Shown: positions 42,226 through 52,781, numbered from the stretch's first letter. The stretch is DNA of 64,000 nucleotides from Bradyrhizobium liaoningense (GCF_018130955.1 NZ_JAFCJM010000003.1:186001-250000); one strand, 5' to 3'. Numbers and translations: made by a program. The notes: generated by a model not told the origin, from the sequence alone.

Positions 42226-43263
42226 GTGCCCAATTCTCCCGGCGAATTGCAGGTGATCGTGCCAAATCTGCACAGGCGCTATTCCGGCGTGACCGCGACC
42301 AACCGCATGGTCGCGCCGCGGCTCGCAAGGCTTTATCGCGCCGCGTGGTTCGGCACCGACGCGCCGGAGGGAATTGCGCGGCTCAGTGGCGCCGATTTCA
42401 TGAAACTGTGGCGCCGCTCCGCGCCGCTGGTCTGGCACGCGCGCCGCAACAACGAGATGATCGCAGGCGTCGCCTTACGCGCGCTCGGCTGGCCGTTGAA
42501 GCTGGTGTTCACGTCGGCTGCGCAGCGCCACCATAGCTGGATCACGCGCTGGCTGATCCGCCGGATGGACGCGATCATCGCGACGTCTGATATCTCGGCG
42601 TCGTTCCTGAAGGTGAAGGCGACCGTGATTCCGCACGGGGTTGATACCGACGTTTACGCGCCGCCCGCCGACCGTGCTGCGGCGTTTGCGGAAGCCGCGC
42701 TGCCCGGCCGTTACGCGATCGGCTGCTTTGGCCGCGTGCGCGCGCAGAAGGGCAGCGACGTCTTCGTCGAGGCGATGTGCGCGCTGCTGCCGCGCTATCC
42801 GGATTTTTCCGCCGTCATCGTCGGCGCGGTCACGCCGGAGCAGATTCCGTTTGCGAACGAATTGAAGAAGAAGATCGAGATAGCCGGCCTGCAAGCGCGC
42901 ATCGTCATCACCGGCGAGCTGCCGATCGAGGACGTGCAGCGCTGGTACCAGCGGCTGACGATCTACGCCTTCACCTCGCGCAATGAAGGCTTTGGCCTGA
43001 CGCTGATCGAGGCGATGGCGGCGGGAGCTGCGCTCGTCGCCTCACGCGCCGGTGCGGCCGAGCTCGTGGTCGAGGACGGTGTCACCGGCGTGCTGACGCC
43101 GCCGGGCAATGCGGATGCGCTGGCCGCCGCGCTGGAGCCGCTGATGCGCGATCCGGCCTCAGCGCTCGCCATGGGAGCGCGAGGACGGGCGCGGGTGCTG
43201 GCGCAATTCAGCCTGGATGCGGAAGCCAAGCGGATCGGCGAGGTCTATCGTCCGCTGCTGTGA
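42226..43263 (+). CDS. lpcC: LPS core mannosyltransferase, LpcC-like (GT4)
   Basis: A 345-residue GT-B glycosyltransferase. It matches the rhizobial LpcC pattern: VWHARRNNEMIAGVALRALG, FTSAAQRHHSWITRWLIRRM, DAIIATSDISASFL, and the GT4 C-terminal donor site SRNEGFGLTLIEAMAAGAAL. LpcC adds mannose to the Kdo of the LPS inner core at the inner membrane face. Start is GTG at 42226 with GGAG nearby. The sugar nucleotide GDP-mannose can come from manC at 53773. Confidence 0.85.
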   Translation: MPNSPGELQVIVPNLHRRYSGVTATNRMVAPRLARLYRAAWFGTDAPEGIARLSGADFMKLWRRSAPLVWHARRNNEMIAGVALRALGWPLKLVFTSAAQRHHSWITRWLIRRMDAIIATSDISASFLKVKATVIPHGVDTDVYAPPADRAAAFAEAALPGRYAIGCFGRVRAQKGSDVFVEAMCALLPRYPDFSAVIVGAVTPEQIPFANELKKKIEIAGLQARIVITGELPIEDVQRWYQRLTIYAFTSRNEGFGLTLIEAMAAGAALVASRAGAAELVVEDGVTGVLTPPGNADALAAALEPLMRDPASALAMGARGRARVLAQFSLDAEAKRIGEVYRPLL

Positions 43264-43434
43264 ACCGGTGCTTTCGGGACCGCCCGACAAAAATGTCGAA
43301 AACAACCCCATGCAAAGTAGCCGATCGGCTTTCGATCACGCTTTGCGGATTTTACGAAATTCTCTTGACGCGTCGGGCAAATCGGGGGTATGGTGCCAAA
43401 ATCGCCCCGCAGCTCCCGACGCCGCACCCGCCAC

Positions 43435-44505
43435 TCAGGTCGTGGCGCGCGCGGCCGTCTCCTGCAGCACGCGCTGTGCGATCGCGACGACCTCTGACGC
43501 TGCGATATCGCGCATGCAGCGGTGATCGTTCATCCGGCAGATCGTGCTCTGGCAGGGCTGGCACGACAGAATGCTCTTGTTCTGGACGACGGTGGCGGCA
43601 AGGCCGTTGAGCGGCGCCCAGAGGTACGGGCTGGTCGGGCCGAAGATGCCCATGGTCGGCGTGCCCAGGGCGGCTGCGATATGCATCAACCCGGAATCAT
43701 TGGAGATGGCCACGCCGGCCGCGGCCATCGCCAGCACGCCGTTGCGCAAATCGGTGCCGGTCAGGTCCCGCACGTGCGGGCCGCCGGCTGCGACGATCTC
43801 CTGGGCCAGCGCCTTCTCGCCGGGGCCGCCGACGACCCAGACCTCAAGGCCCTGCTCGACGAATTGGCGGGCGGCTTCCGGATAGTAGGTCCAGCGCTTG
43901 GATGCGCCGACTGAGCCCGGGCCGAGCGCGACGGCGGCGCCGGCGCTGAGGCCGTTGGCCTGCCGCCAGCGGGCGACGTCCTCGGGCGGCACCCGCAATT
44001 GCGGCACCGGCCATTCGGGGGGCAGCGGCGCGCCGTCGGGTTGGGCCAGCGAAGCATTCTTGTCGATGAAGCGGGGCAGCCGCTTCTCGCCCCAGCGCCA
44101 TTGGTTGATCAGGCCGAAGCGGACCTCGCCGACAAAGCCGACCCGCTCGGGGATGCCGGCCAGCGCGGGGGCAATGGCGGCCTTCCAGGTCCGGGGCAGC
44201 ACGAGCGCGGTGCCGTAGTTCCGCTCGCGGAGCAGCCTCGCCAGGCCGAACTGGCGTCCCACGGCGAGCCGACTGCGCGGCAAGTCCCAGACGATCCCCT
44301 CGCGGACGCCGGGCATGTAGTCGACCAGCGGAGCGCAGAGCGAGGTGGTCAGCAGGTCCACCGGCCGGTTCGGCCAGCGCTCCTTCAAGACCCGCACCAC
44401 GGTGTGTCCGCGCACGAAATCGCCGATCCACATATAGGGGATGATCAGGATCGGACTTGTGTCATCCGGATCCATGGTCCCCTGAAGTTGCGAATCTTTA
44501 TTCAT
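43435..44505 (-). CDS. waaF: ADP-heptose:LPS heptosyltransferase II-like
   Basis: A 356-residue GT9 enzyme. Family blocks: ILIIPYMWIGDFVRGHTVVR near the start, LVLPRTWKAAIAPALAGIPE, LGPGSVGASKRWTYYP, AISNDSGLMHIAAALGTPTM (donor-binding), and the C-terminal CQPCQSTICRMNDHRCM cysteine cluster typical of WaaF. It transfers heptose from ADP-heptose to the inner core. It is divergent from hldD, whose product helps to make its donor. ATG 44505 or 44475 could be the start. Confidence 0.85.
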   Translation of the reverse strand: MNKDSQLQGTMDPDDTSPILIIPYMWIGDFVRGHTVVRVLKERWPNRPVDLLTTSLCAPLVDYMPGVREGIVWDLPRSRLAVGRQFGLARLLRERNYGTALVLPRTWKAAIAPALAGIPERVGFVGEVRFGLINQWRWGEKRLPRFIDKNASLAQPDGAPLPPEWPVPQLRVPPEDVARWRQANGLSAGAAVALGPGSVGASKRWTYYPEAARQFVEQGLEVWVVGGPGEKALAQEIVAAGGPHVRDLTGTDLRNGVLAMAAAGVAISNDSGLMHIAAALGTPTMGIFGPTSPYLWAPLNGLAATVVQNKSILSCQPCQSTICRMNDHRCMRDIAASEVVAIAQRVLQETAARATT

Positions 44506-44682
44506 TTGTTAATGGTTGCGGTCGGCGATTTGGCTAGCGGTTCGGTAGCCGCTCCCGGCCGGCAGGTAAAGGCGGGGGACAGCAGGCGGCCCAAAACCGC
44601 TTACACTTTGGCGGATCATGCGCTAGGGCAGGACGAGTCCAGACAGGACTTCGCCGGGGTGAAATCAGGCAGGGATTTTGGA

Positions 44683-45663
44683 ATGTTGCTGGTGACCGGT
44701 GGGGCCGGTTTTATCGGATCGAATGTCGTGGCCGCGCTCAACGACGCCGGCCGCGCCGACGTCGTGGTCTGCGACGCCCTCGGCCACGACGGCAAGTGGC
44801 GGAACCTCGCCAAGCGCCAGCTCGCCGACATCGTGCCGCCGGCCGAGCTCCTTGCCTGGCTGAACGGGCGCAAGCTCGACGCCGTCATCCATCTCGGGGC
44901 CATTTCGGAAACCACCGCGACCGACGGCGACCTCGTGATCGAGACCAACTTTCGCCTGTCGATGCGGCTCCTGGACTGGTGCACGGCGAATGCGGTGCCG
45001 TTCATCTACGCCTCGTCGGCCGCAACCTATGGCGACGGCGAGGCCGGCTTCGGCGACGACGCCTCGTTGCCAGCGCTGAAAAAACTGCGGCCGATGAATC
45101 TCTACGGCTGGAGCAAGCATCTGTTCGACCTGGCGGTGGCCGAACGCGTGGCGCGTGGCGAGAAGCTGCCGCCGCAATGCGCTGGATTGAAGTTCTTCAA
45201 CGTGTTCGGCCCGAACGAATATCACAAGGGCACGATGATGAGCGTGCTGGCGCGCCGCTTCGACGACATCCGGGCGGGGCGCGTCGTGCAGCTCTTCAAG
45301 TCGCATCGCGACGGCATCGCCGACGGCGACCAGCGGCGCGATTTCATCTATGTCGATGACGTCGTCCGCGTCATCCTGTGGCTGCTCGCTGCGCCCTCCG
45401 TGTCCGGCCTCTTCAACGTCGGAACGGGCAAGGCGCGGAGCTTCAGGGATCTGATCCTCTCGGCTTACGCGGCGCTCGGCAGCAAGCCGAACATCGAGTA
45501 TGTCGACATGCCCGAGCAGATTCGCGGCAGCTATCAATACTTCACCCAGAGCGAGGTCGATCGCCTCTGTCGCGCCGGCTATAACGGCGGCTTCACGGCG
45601 CTCGAGGACGCGGTTTCGGCCTATGTCAGGGGCTATCTCGATCAGCCCGATCGCTTCCGCTGA
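44683..45663 (+). CDS. hldD: ADP-glyceromanno-heptose 6-epimerase
   Basis: A 326-residue extended [22 protein letters not shown] binds NADP, YASSAATYGDGE and NLYGWSKHLFDLAV carry catalytic residues, FKSHRDGIADGDQRRDFIYV is the HldD hallmark, and EYVDMPEQIRGSYQYFTQSE follows near the end. It converts ADP-D-glycero- to ADP-L-glycero-manno-heptose. ATG 44683 is the homology-supported start; a long upstream extension runs into waaF and is rejected. hldE follows, separated by a repeat. Confidence 0.95.
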   Translation: MLLVTGGAGFIGSNVVAALNDAGRADVVVCDALGHDGKWRNLAKRQLADIVPPAELLAWLNGRKLDAVIHLGAISETTATDGDLVIETNFRLSMRLLDWCTANAVPFIYASSAATYGDGEAGFGDDASLPALKKLRPMNLYGWSKHLFDLAVAERVARGEKLPPQCAGLKFFNVFGPNEYHKGTMMSVLARRFDDIRAGRVVQLFKSHRDGIADGDQRRDFIYVDDVVRVILWLLAAPSVSGLFNVGTGKARSFRDLILSAYAALGSKPNIEYVDMPEQIRGSYQYFTQSEVDRLCRAGYNGGFTALEDAVSAYVRGYLDQPDRFR

Positions 45664-45716
45664 GGGCCAGAGCATGATCGCGTTCGGTTTGATCGATCTG
45701 GCCACGGGCTCCTTAA

Positions 45717-45890
45717 CCTCTCCCGCTTGCGGGAGAGGCATAGGCCGCCCGCTGCGGCCGTCCTTCAAGAGAACGCCGAGGCGAAGCCTCGGCTATGCCG
45801 AAGGCGCGGGTGAGGGCTCTCTCCTCTTGGGGGTTCTCGATTGCGGTGACACCCTCACCCCAACCCTCTCCCGCAAGCGGGAGAGGGAGC
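45717..45890. repeat. CTCTCCCGC palindromic repeat, copy 1
   Basis: The left dyad CCTCTCCCGCTTGCGGGAGAGG and right dyad of CTCTCCCGCAAGCGGGAGAG frame about 170 bases containing CCCTCACCCCAACCC. A related copy lies at 57593-57715. The left copy has extra sequence with its own small dyad (GAGGCGAAGCCTC). Such elements are common in alphaproteobacterial intergenic DNA. Confidence 0.75.
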
Positions 45891-45943
45891 GCACTTCCGC
45901 CGCGGCTGCAATCGTGCCTGATTTCCTCGTGGGCTAGAAAACC

Positions 45944-47428
45944 ATGCCGACGCCGATGATCGATTTTGACGCCCTCTCGCAAGCCATGAAGAGCCGCACG
46001 GTGCTCTGTATCGGCGACCTCATGCTCGACGAGTTCGTCTATGGCGAGGTGTCGCGGATCTCGCCGGAGGCGCCGGCGCCCGTCATCGCGGCCCAGCGCA
46101 GCGAGCACCATATTGGGGGCGCCGGCAACGTCGCGCGCAATGTCGCAGCGCTCGGCGCGCGATGCATCTTCGTCGGCCTGGTCGGCGCGGATGAGGCCGC
46201 AACGCGCCTGAAAGCCGCGCTCTCCGACGAAGCCGATGTCGAGAGCATTCTGGTGTGCGATCCCGCCCGGCCGACCACCCGCAAGGTGCGCTTCGTCTCC
46301 GAGCATTTCTCGACCCACATGCTGCGGGCGGATTGGGAGCAGGCGGCACCGGCATCCGCCGAGGTCGAGCAGAAGCTGATCGAGGCGATCCTGCCGCAGC
46401 TTGCCCGCGCCGACATCGTGCTGCTGTCCGATTACGCCAAGGGCGTGCTGACCGCGCGCGTGATCCGCCACACGATCGACGGTGCGCGAAAACTCGGCAA
46501 GCGCGTCATCGTCGATCCCAAGAGCATGAATTTTGCGATCTATCGCGGTGCCACGTTGCTCACGCCCAACCGCAAGGAGTTTTCGGAGGCCACCCGCAGC
46601 CGCGCCGACAGCGAGCAAAGCATCGCTGCTGCCGCGCAGGACGTCATGCAGCTCGCTGATTGCGAAGCGATCCTGGTGACGCAGAGCGAGCGCGGCATGA
46701 CGCTGGTGCCGCGGAGCGGCGAGGCCATCCACGTTCCGGCACATCCGGTGAAGGTGCGTGACGTCTCCGGCGCGGGCGACACCGTTGCCGCCGTGCTGGC
46801 AACGTCGCTTGCGGCAGGGGCCGACTGGGAGACCGCGCTGCGGATGGCGAATGCGGCGGCCGCGGTCGCCGTCGGCAAGCAGGGCACGGCGAGCGTGAGC
46901 GCGGCCGAGCTGCGCCGGAAAATCCTGCCGCACGCCTATCTCGCTGCCGAAGAAAAGATCGTGCTCGAGGCCGGTGCGCTCGATGCGCAACTCGCAGAGT
47001 GGCGCAAGCAGGGCCTGCGCGTCGGCTTCACCAATGGCTGCTTCGACATCCTGCACCCCGGCCATGTGAAAGTGCTCACGGCTGCGCGCGCGGCCTGCGA
47101 CCGGCTGATCGTCGGCCTGAACAGCGACGCGTCGGTGCGACGATTGAAGGGCGAGGGCCGTCCGGTCCAGGACGAGCGCGCGCGCGCGGAAGTGCTCGCA
47201 GCGCTCGAAGCCGTCGATCTCGTCGCCATCTTCGAAGAGGACACGCCGATCCGGCTGATCACGCAGATCCGGCCGAGCGTGCTGGTCAAGGGCGGCGACT
47301 ACACCCGCGAGGGGGTCGTCGGCCACGAGGTCGTCGAGGCCGCGGGCGGAGCGGTGATGCTGGTCGATATCCTGCAGGGGTTCAGCACGACTTCGCTGGT
47401 CGATCGTGCCCGGAGCGGCGGCAAGTGA
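45944..47428 (+). CDS. hldE: Bifunctional heptose 7-phosphate kinase / heptose 1-phosphate adenylyltransferase
   Basis: A 494-residue two-domain enzyme. The N-terminal ribokinase-like domain has [15 protein letters not shown] and [20 protein letters not shown] (phosphate and ATP loops). The C-terminal cytidylyltransferase-like domain starts about residue 350 with [20 protein letters not shown], followed by [15 protein letters not shown]. Together they give ADP-heptose precursor for hldD and waaF. The stop overlaps the GTG start of the ligase gene (GTGA), indicating an operon. Confidence 0.95.
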   Translation: MPTPMIDFDALSQAMKSRTVLCIGDLMLDEFVYGEVSRISPEAPAPVIAAQRSEHHIGGAGNVARNVAALGARCIFVGLVGADEAATRLKAALSDEADVESILVCDPARPTTRKVRFVSEHFSTHMLRADWEQAAPASAEVEQKLIEAILPQLARADIVLLSDYAKGVLTARVIRHTIDGARKLGKRVIVDPKSMNFAIYRGATLLTPNRKEFSEATRSRADSEQSIAAAAQDVMQLADCEAILVTQSERGMTLVPRSGEAIHVPAHPVKVRDVSGAGDTVAAVLATSLAAGADWETALRMANAAAAVAVGKQGTASVSAAELRRKILPHAYLAAEEKIVLEAGALDAQLAEWRKQGLRVGFTNGCFDILHPGHVKVLTAARAACDRLIVGLNSDASVRRLKGEGRPVQDERARAEVLAALEAVDLVAIFEEDTPIRLITQIRPSVLVKGGDYTREGVVGHEVVEAAGGAVMLVDILQGFSTTSLVDRARSGGK

Positions 47429-48705
47429 CGGCGCTGGTGCGGGAGACGACGTCCGCGATGCTGTTGCGGCGGCTGCGCAGCCCGGCGGCGTGGGCAGACA
47501 CCGTCGATGTGTTCGCCATCCTGACTGCGGCCTCGCTGCCCTGGTCGACGTCGCTCCCGGCGATCTTCAATGCGGCGCTGCTGGTCTGCATGGTGCCGTT
47601 TCTCGACCTCAAGGCGTTCCTCGAATCGCTGAAGCGTCCGATCTGCGCGGCGCCGATCGCGTTGTTCCTGCTCGCGCTGGTCGGCACCCTGTGGTCTGAC
47701 GCGCCCTGGGGTGCGCGGCTCCATGCGGTGAATCCAACGGTCAAGCTGCTCGTGCTGCCGGTGCTGCTCTATCATTTCGAGCGTTCATCGCGCGGGCACA
47801 TTGTGTTCATCGCCTTCCTGGTCTCCTGCGCGCTGCTCTCAGTCATGTCGTGGCTCGTCGCCTTCTACCCGAACCTGTCGCTGAAGCCCGACTACGTGCA
47901 CGGCATCTTCGTCAAGAACTACATCGACCAGAGCCAGGAATTCACGCTCTGCGCGGTGGCGCTCGCCTATCCGATCGTGCTGCTGGTGCGCGAGAAAAGG
48001 TTCTGGCTCGCGGGTCTGCTGACCGCGGTCGCGCTGAGCTTCCTCGCCAACATGGCCTTCGTGGTGGTCTCGCGCACCGCGCTCGTCACCGTGCCGATCA
48101 TGCTGGCGGTCTTTGCGCTGCTTCACCTGAAATGGCGCAGCATCCTCATCATCGCCGGCGCGCTTCTCACCATCTCGCTGCTTGCCTGGCAAACTTCGCC
48201 CCAGTTGCGCAGCACCGTGGAAACCTTCTCCAGCCAGTACCGGCTCTACAAGGAGCAGGGCACCTCGACCTCGGTCGGGCTGCGGCTCGAATTCTGGCGG
48301 AAATCGCTCGGCTTCTTTGCGGAGGCGCCGATCAAGGGGCATGGAACCGGATCGACCCGCAGGCTGTTCGAGCTTGCCGCGACCGGCGGTCGCGACCAGG
48401 CCTCCAGTGAGATCATCGGCAATCCCCATAACCAGACCCTGAACGTGGCGGTGCAGTGGGGTGTCATCGGCGTGGTGATTCTCTACGCCATGTGGATGCT
48501 CCACCTCCTGCTGTTTCGCGGCGATGGGCTCGGCAACTGGATCGGACTCCTGGTGGTGGTCCAGAACATCTTCACCTCGCTGTTCAATTCCCATTTGTTC
48601 GATTTCCACGAGGGGTGGATGTACGTGCTCGGCGTCGGCATAGCCGGGGGAATGGTCCTCGGGGCCCGGCGTGCCGATCCCGCTGTGGGGGAAGGCGGTT
48701 CCTGA
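47425..48705 (+). CDS. O-antigen ligase family membrane protein (WaaL-like)
   Basis: A 426-residue inner-membrane protein with about ten hydrophobic segments and one large periplasmic loop near residues 270-340 ([47 protein letters not shown]). The NPHN motif and Wzy/WaaL fold indicate transfer of O-antigen to lipid A-core, although exopolysaccharide polymerases look similar. GTG at 47425 overlaps the hldE stop; ATG 47458 is a later alternative. Confidence 0.8.
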   Translation: MTALVRETTSAMLLRRLRSPAAWADTVDVFAILTAASLPWSTSLPAIFNAALLVCMVPFLDLKAFLESLKRPICAAPIALFLLALVGTLWSDAPWGARLHAVNPTVKLLVLPVLLYHFERSSRGHIVFIAFLVSCALLSVMSWLVAFYPNLSLKPDYVHGIFVKNYIDQSQEFTLCAVALAYPIVLLVREKRFWLAGLLTAVALSFLANMAFVVVSRTALVTVPIMLAVFALLHLKWRSILIIAGALLTISLLAWQTSPQLRSTVETFSSQYRLYKEQGTSTSVGLRLEFWRKSLGFFAEAPIKGHGTGSTRRLFELAATGGRDQASSEIIGNPHNQTLNVAVQWGVIGVVILYAMWMLHLLLFRGDGLGNWIGLLVVVQNIFTSLFNSHLFDFHEGWMYVLGVGIAGGMVLGARRADPAVGEGGS

Positions 48706-48788
48706 CACGCGGATTGCTGGCAAGTGGCGGCCAGATGCGCTATCAGCGCGGTCAGATTGGGGATAACCGGATACAAATCGATCGGCGG

Positions 48789-50762
48789 ATGACGCGCTTT
48801 TCGCATCTCACCTTGCGCAATTTCCTGATTGCGCTTCACGACCTGCTTGCGACGGCGGCGGCGCTGTTTGCCGCGTTCTATCTGCGGTTCGATGGCGGCG
48901 ACGGCTTCTTCATCCGCCTGCCGCTGCTCCTGACGATCCTGCCCTATTTCCTCGCCTTCAGCGTGGTCGTGTTCTTCGTCTTCAATCTGACCACGACGAA
49001 ATGGCGCTTCATCTCGCTGCCGGATGCGCTGAACATCATCCGCGTCTCGACGGTGCTGACCGTCGCCCTCCTGGTGCTCGACTACATCTTCGTGGCGCCT
49101 AACGTCCATGGCACCTTCTTCCTCGGCAAGGTGACCATCGTCCTCTATTGGTTCCTGGAAATCTCCTTCCTGAGCGCGCTGCGGCTGGCATACCGCTATT
49201 TCCGCTATACGCGCGTGCGGCGGCACGCCAGGACCGAGGATGCCGCGCCGACGCTGCTGATCGGCCGCGCTGCGGATGCCGAGGTGCTGCTGCGCGGCAT
49301 CGAAAGCGGCGCCATCAAGCGCATCTGGCCGGTCGGCGTGCTGTCGCCGTCGGCTTCCGATCGCGGCCAGTCGATCCGCAACGTGCCGGTGCTCGGCGGG
49401 ATCGACGACATCGAGGACGTGATCTCCGACTACGCCAAGCGCAAGAAGCCGATTACGCGCGCGGTGATGACGCCGTCGGCGTTCGAGTCGGACGCGCATC
49501 CCGAATCCGTGCTGATGCGGGCGCGGCGGCTGGGCCTGATCGTCAGCCGGATGCCCTCGCTGGAGAGCGGGGACACGCCGCGGCTGACCTCGATCGCGGT
49601 CGAGGATCTGCTGCTGCGCCCGAGCGAGGCCATCGACTATGCGCGGCTTGAGGCCCTGATCAGGGGCAAGGCCGTGATCGTCACCGGCGGCGGCGGATCG
49701 ATCGGCTCGGAGATCTGCGAACGTGTGGTGGCCTTCGGCGCGGCCCGCCTCCTGATCGTCGAGCATTCCGAGCCGGCGCTGTACGCGATCACCGAAGCGC
49801 TCGCCGAGCACGGCACCAGTGCCGCCGTCGAAGGGCGGATCGCCGATATCCGCGATCGGGAGCGCGTGCTGCGGCTGATGGCCGAGTTCAAGCCCGACAT
49901 CGTGTTCCATGCCGCGGCGCTCAAGCACGTGCCGATCCTGGAACGCGACTGGAGCGAAGGGGTCAAGACCAACATTTTCGGCTCGATCAACGTCGCCGAT
50001 GCGGCGTTCGCGGCCGGCGCCGAGGCGATGGTGATGATCTCGACCGACAAGGCGATCGAGCCGGTGTCGATGCTGGGTCTCACCAAGCGCTTCGCCGAGA
50101 TGTATTGCCAGGCGCTCGACCACGATCTGTCCATGCAGACCGGCGGCAGCAGGCCGCCGATGCGGCTCATCTCGGTCAGGTTCGGCAACGTGCTCGCGTC
50201 GAACGGCTCGGTCGTGCCGAAATTCAAGGCGCAGATCGAGGCCGGCGGTCCGGTGACCGTCACGCATCCCGACATGGTCCGCTACTTCATGACCATCCGC
50301 GAGGCCTGCGACCTCGTGATCACGGCGGCGACGCACGCGCTTGCCGCGAAGCGCTCGAACGTCTCGGTCTACGTGCTCAACATGGGCCAGCCCGTGAAGA
50401 TCGTCGATCTGGCCGAGCGCATGATCCGCCTGTCGGGCCTGCAGCCCGGCTACGACATCGAGATCACGTTCACCGGCATGCGGCCGGGCGAACGGCTCAA
50501 CGAGATCCTGTTCGCATCCGAAGAGCCGACGGTCGAGATCGGGGTCGCCGGCATCATGGCCGCGCGGCCCAACGAGCCGCCGATGCTCACCTTGCGCAAA
50601 TGGATCGCAGGCCTCGAACAGGCGATCGCGCGCGACGATCGGGCGACCATCAGGACTATACTGAAGGACGCCGTTCCGGAATTCGGGTCAAATGCCGAAT
50701 CTGGAGATCCCAGTGAAGTAATGGCAAGCGTTGCGGTCAGCGGAGCTGGAAAATCCGCCTGA
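48789..50762 (+). CDS. CapD/WbpM-like membrane-anchored nucleoside-diphosphate sugar dehydratase/epimerase
   Basis: A 657-residue protein. Four N-terminal transmembrane helices (residues about 10-130) anchor it, then a CoA-binding-like Rossmann region, then the SDR part: VIVTGGGGSIGSEICERVV, FHAAALKHVPILERDW, MISTDKAIEPVSMLGLTKRF (Met replaces the usual Tyr, as in WbpM). This family removes water at C4/C6 of UDP-GlcNAc to make deoxyamino sugar precursors. ATG 48735 is another possible start. The last 26 bases overlap the convergent glycosyltransferase gene. Confidence 0.85.
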   Translation: MTRFSHLTLRNFLIALHDLLATAAALFAAFYLRFDGGDGFFIRLPLLLTILPYFLAFSVVVFFVFNLTTTKWRFISLPDALNIIRVSTVLTVALLVLDYIFVAPNVHGTFFLGKVTIVLYWFLEISFLSALRLAYRYFRYTRVRRHARTEDAAPTLLIGRAADAEVLLRGIESGAIKRIWPVGVLSPSASDRGQSIRNVPVLGGIDDIEDVISDYAKRKKPITRAVMTPSAFESDAHPESVLMRARRLGLIVSRMPSLESGDTPRLTSIAVEDLLLRPSEAIDYARLEALIRGKAVIVTGGGGSIGSEICERVVAFGAARLLIVEHSEPALYAITEALAEHGTSAAVEGRIADIRDRERVLRLMAEFKPDIVFHAAALKHVPILERDWSEGVKTNIFGSINVADAAFAAGAEAMVMISTDKAIEPVSMLGLTKRFAEMYCQALDHDLSMQTGGSRPPMRLISVRFGNVLASNGSVVPKFKAQIEAGGPVTVTHPDMVRYFMTIREACDLVITAATHALAAKRSNVSVYVLNMGQPVKIVDLAERMIRLSGLQPGYDIEITFTGMRPGERLNEILFASEEPTVEIGVAGIMAARPNEPPMLTLRKWIAGLEQAIARDDRATIRTILKDAVPEFGSNAESGDPSEVMASVAVSGAGKSA

Positions 50763-51477
50763 TAAAGCGCAGGAAGAACGCAGCATCGATGAACGGTGCA
50801 TTCAAGTGTTCTTGGCGGGACCGAAGGCACTCCAGATTGCCGCGCAGGGTGACTCGCCAACCGCTGGTGCTGATGCCGCCCATCTGGAAGTCCGCGATCA
50901 CCCGGGGAAGGTACGTGACCCTGAAATCGTTGAGCGCCAGTGCACGAAGCATATAGTCGTAGTCGGCTGTCGTGACATAGCTCAGATCGTGATCGCCGAC
51001 TTTCTGTGCCACTTCCCTGCGCATGTAGAATGTCGGGTGTGGGGGAACCCAGCCCAGCTGAAACGAATTTCGTCTGAAATGGCCGCCACGCCAGGCGCGT
51101 ACAAGCGCCTTGGTGCGATGGTCGGTGACCATATTGAGGTCGCCATAGACGATGTCGGCATCTTGCAGGGCGGTCGCGATCGCTGCCAACACGGTGCTGT
51201 CGTGAAATGTGTCGTCCGAATTGAGGAATCCGACAGCGGCTCCCGTGTACAGGCGGAGACCCTTGTTCATGGCGTCATAGACGCCCTTGTCGGGCTCGGA
51301 AATCACGCGAATGTCGCGGGAGCCAAACGACTCCACGATCTTGAGCGTGGAATCCCCGGACGCCCCGTCGACGACCAGCATCTCCTTGTCGGGATGTGTT
51401 TGTCCTAGAAAGGATTCGATGGTGGTGCCGATCGTCGCTTCGGAATTATAGCTGGCTGTGATGACGCTGATCTTCAT
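50737..51477 (-). CDS. Glycosyltransferase family 2
   Basis: A 246-residue GT-A enzyme. It starts MKISVITASYNSEATIGTTI and has VVDGASGDSTLKIVESFG, DKGVYDAMNKGLRLYTGAAV and FLNSDDTFHD (metal-binding Asp pair), typical of WcaA-type GT2 proteins. It presumably adds a sugar to an O-antigen or exopolysaccharide lipid intermediate; donor and acceptor are unknown. ATG 51477 removes eight residues before the conserved strand. The 3' end overlaps the neighbour's 3' end. Confidence 0.85.
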   Translation of the reverse strand: MKISVITASYNSEATIGTTIESFLGQTHPDKEMLVVDGASGDSTLKIVESFGSRDIRVISEPDKGVYDAMNKGLRLYTGAAVGFLNSDDTFHDSTVLAAIATALQDADIVYGDLNMVTDHRTKALVRAWRGGHFRRNSFQLGWVPPHPTFYMRREVAQKVGDHDLSYVTTADYDYMLRALALNDFRVTYLPRVIADFQMGGISTSGWRVTLRGNLECLRSRQEHLNAPFIDAAFFLRFIRRIFQLR

Positions 51478-51582
51478 CTCAAATCCGTGAAGTGACGCCA
51501 ATTTCTATAAGGAGCCACCGAAAATGTGAGACTGCCATAGTTCGAGATTGCAATGTCACGCCGGGGCGTGTTCAGCGAAGCT

Positions 51583-52542
51583 TTATTCACGGTTTCCGAT
51601 CGGCGCTGAGCCCTGCGCGGCTTTTTCCGCGCTGAAGATCCAGACTAGGCCGCCGAACGCGCCAACCATGAAGGACACCGCGCCGTACAGTAGCGAGATG
51701 TTGACGCCTTCGTTGGCCGCAAGACCGGCGAAGCCGAAGGCAAGGCCCATCGTCGCCTCGCGCACGCCCCAGCCGGCGATCGAGATCGGCATCAGGGTGA
51801 TCAGCATGACCGGCGGAACGAGCAGGAAGATGTCGCCAAAGCCGACGGGTGCTGCGATCGCCTGCACGATGCACCAGGCGATCACGACCGTCAGCACGTG
51901 AACGAGCAGCGACAGGGTTGCCACGATCGGTCCGCGCGTCGGACTGAACAGCACCCGGTTGGCGATCACGGCGCAGGCGTGAATATGATGGGTCGCCCAC
52001 CAGCGCTTCAGCCAGCCCCAAGTCAGCGCGCCGAACACCAGGAAGCCGAGACCGCCGGCGAGCGCTGCAAGGTCCACGAACAGCAGAGCCGAGCGTCCTT
52101 GCGGGTCGGTGATGAGGCGATAGCTCCAGGGCAGGCTTGCGACGATCACGATGGCAAGCGCGATCAGCCCGATGGCGCGATCGACGAAGATCGAGTAGGT
52201 CGCCGCGCGCCACCCGGCGCCGGCGCGCGCCACCAGCCAGAGCCGCACCGCGTCGCCGCCGATTGCGGAGGGCAGGGTCTGGTTGAAGAACGTTCCGATC
52301 ACATTGTAGCGCATTGCGCGCGGCAGCTCGAGCGGCGCGCCGCATTCGGCGCTGATCTCGCGCCACCGCAGCACGCCGACGAAGATCTGCAGAAACGTCA
52401 CCGCGATCGCCATGGCGATCCAGAACAGGCTCGTCACGGTGAAGCGCGAGACCAGTTCGGACGGGTTGACCTTGCGGAGCGCCAGGTAGAGCAGCGCCGC
52501 TGAAATCACGATCTTGGCCGTCGACAGCAAAATTCGGCGCAT
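51583..52542 (-). CDS. Lysylphosphatidylglycerol synthase transmembrane-domain family protein (flippase-like)
   Basis: A 319-residue integral membrane protein with about eight helices (ILLSTAKIVISAALLYLALR, FWIAMAIAVTFLQIFVGVLR and so on). Conserved loop blocks are FFNQTLPSAIGGDAVRLWLV and PISIAGWGVREATMGLAFGF, matching the UPF0104/PF03706 family, the flippase half of MprF-like proteins without the synthase. Related proteins move lipids or glycolipids. Its position among glycan genes suggests glycolipid translocation. Confidence 0.8.
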   Translation of the reverse strand: MRRILLSTAKIVISAALLYLALRKVNPSELVSRFTVTSLFWIAMAIAVTFLQIFVGVLRWREISAECGAPLELPRAMRYNVIGTFFNQTLPSAIGGDAVRLWLVARAGAGWRAATYSIFVDRAIGLIALAIVIVASLPWSYRLITDPQGRSALLFVDLAALAGGLGFLVFGALTWGWLKRWWATHHIHACAVIANRVLFSPTRGPIVATLSLLVHVLTVVIAWCIVQAIAAPVGFGDIFLLVPPVMLITLMPISIAGWGVREATMGLAFGFAGLAANEGVNISLLYGAVSFMVGAFGGLVWIFSAEKAAQGSAPIGNRE

Positions 52543-52781
52543 CTCGCCCGCACTTGGACAGGGTTTTTGAGAATAGGCGTAAATCGACGCCGCGCGCCGA
52601 ATTTGGGCGCCTTGGTATGGTCTTGGCGTCAATCTTGCAATACCCCGATCCTGCAATACTCGTGGCAGGTTTCTTGGCAGGTTTCTTGGCCGGCACTTGC
52701 GATCCCCGCGATCCGCTGGCTAAAGAGGCGTCAGCTGGCGCCACCACACAGGAAGCCCGGGACCCGGGCTTTGGGAACAGG

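Noticed and set aside
45713..47326. Minus-strand frame of about 537 codons opposite hldE
   Set aside because: Antisense of a well-identified bifunctional enzyme; starts in a repeat and has no family features.
48483..50336. Minus-strand open frame of about 617 codons opposite the dehydratase gene
   Set aside because: Antisense shadow; the plus strand carries an unmistakable CapD/WbpM protein.
52671..52700. Tandem TTTCTTGGC(A/C)GG repeat as part of an epimerase signal sequence
   Set aside because: The extended upstream frame would add about 76 residues before a normal SDR N-terminus; the family start at 52782 is better, so the repeat is non-coding.
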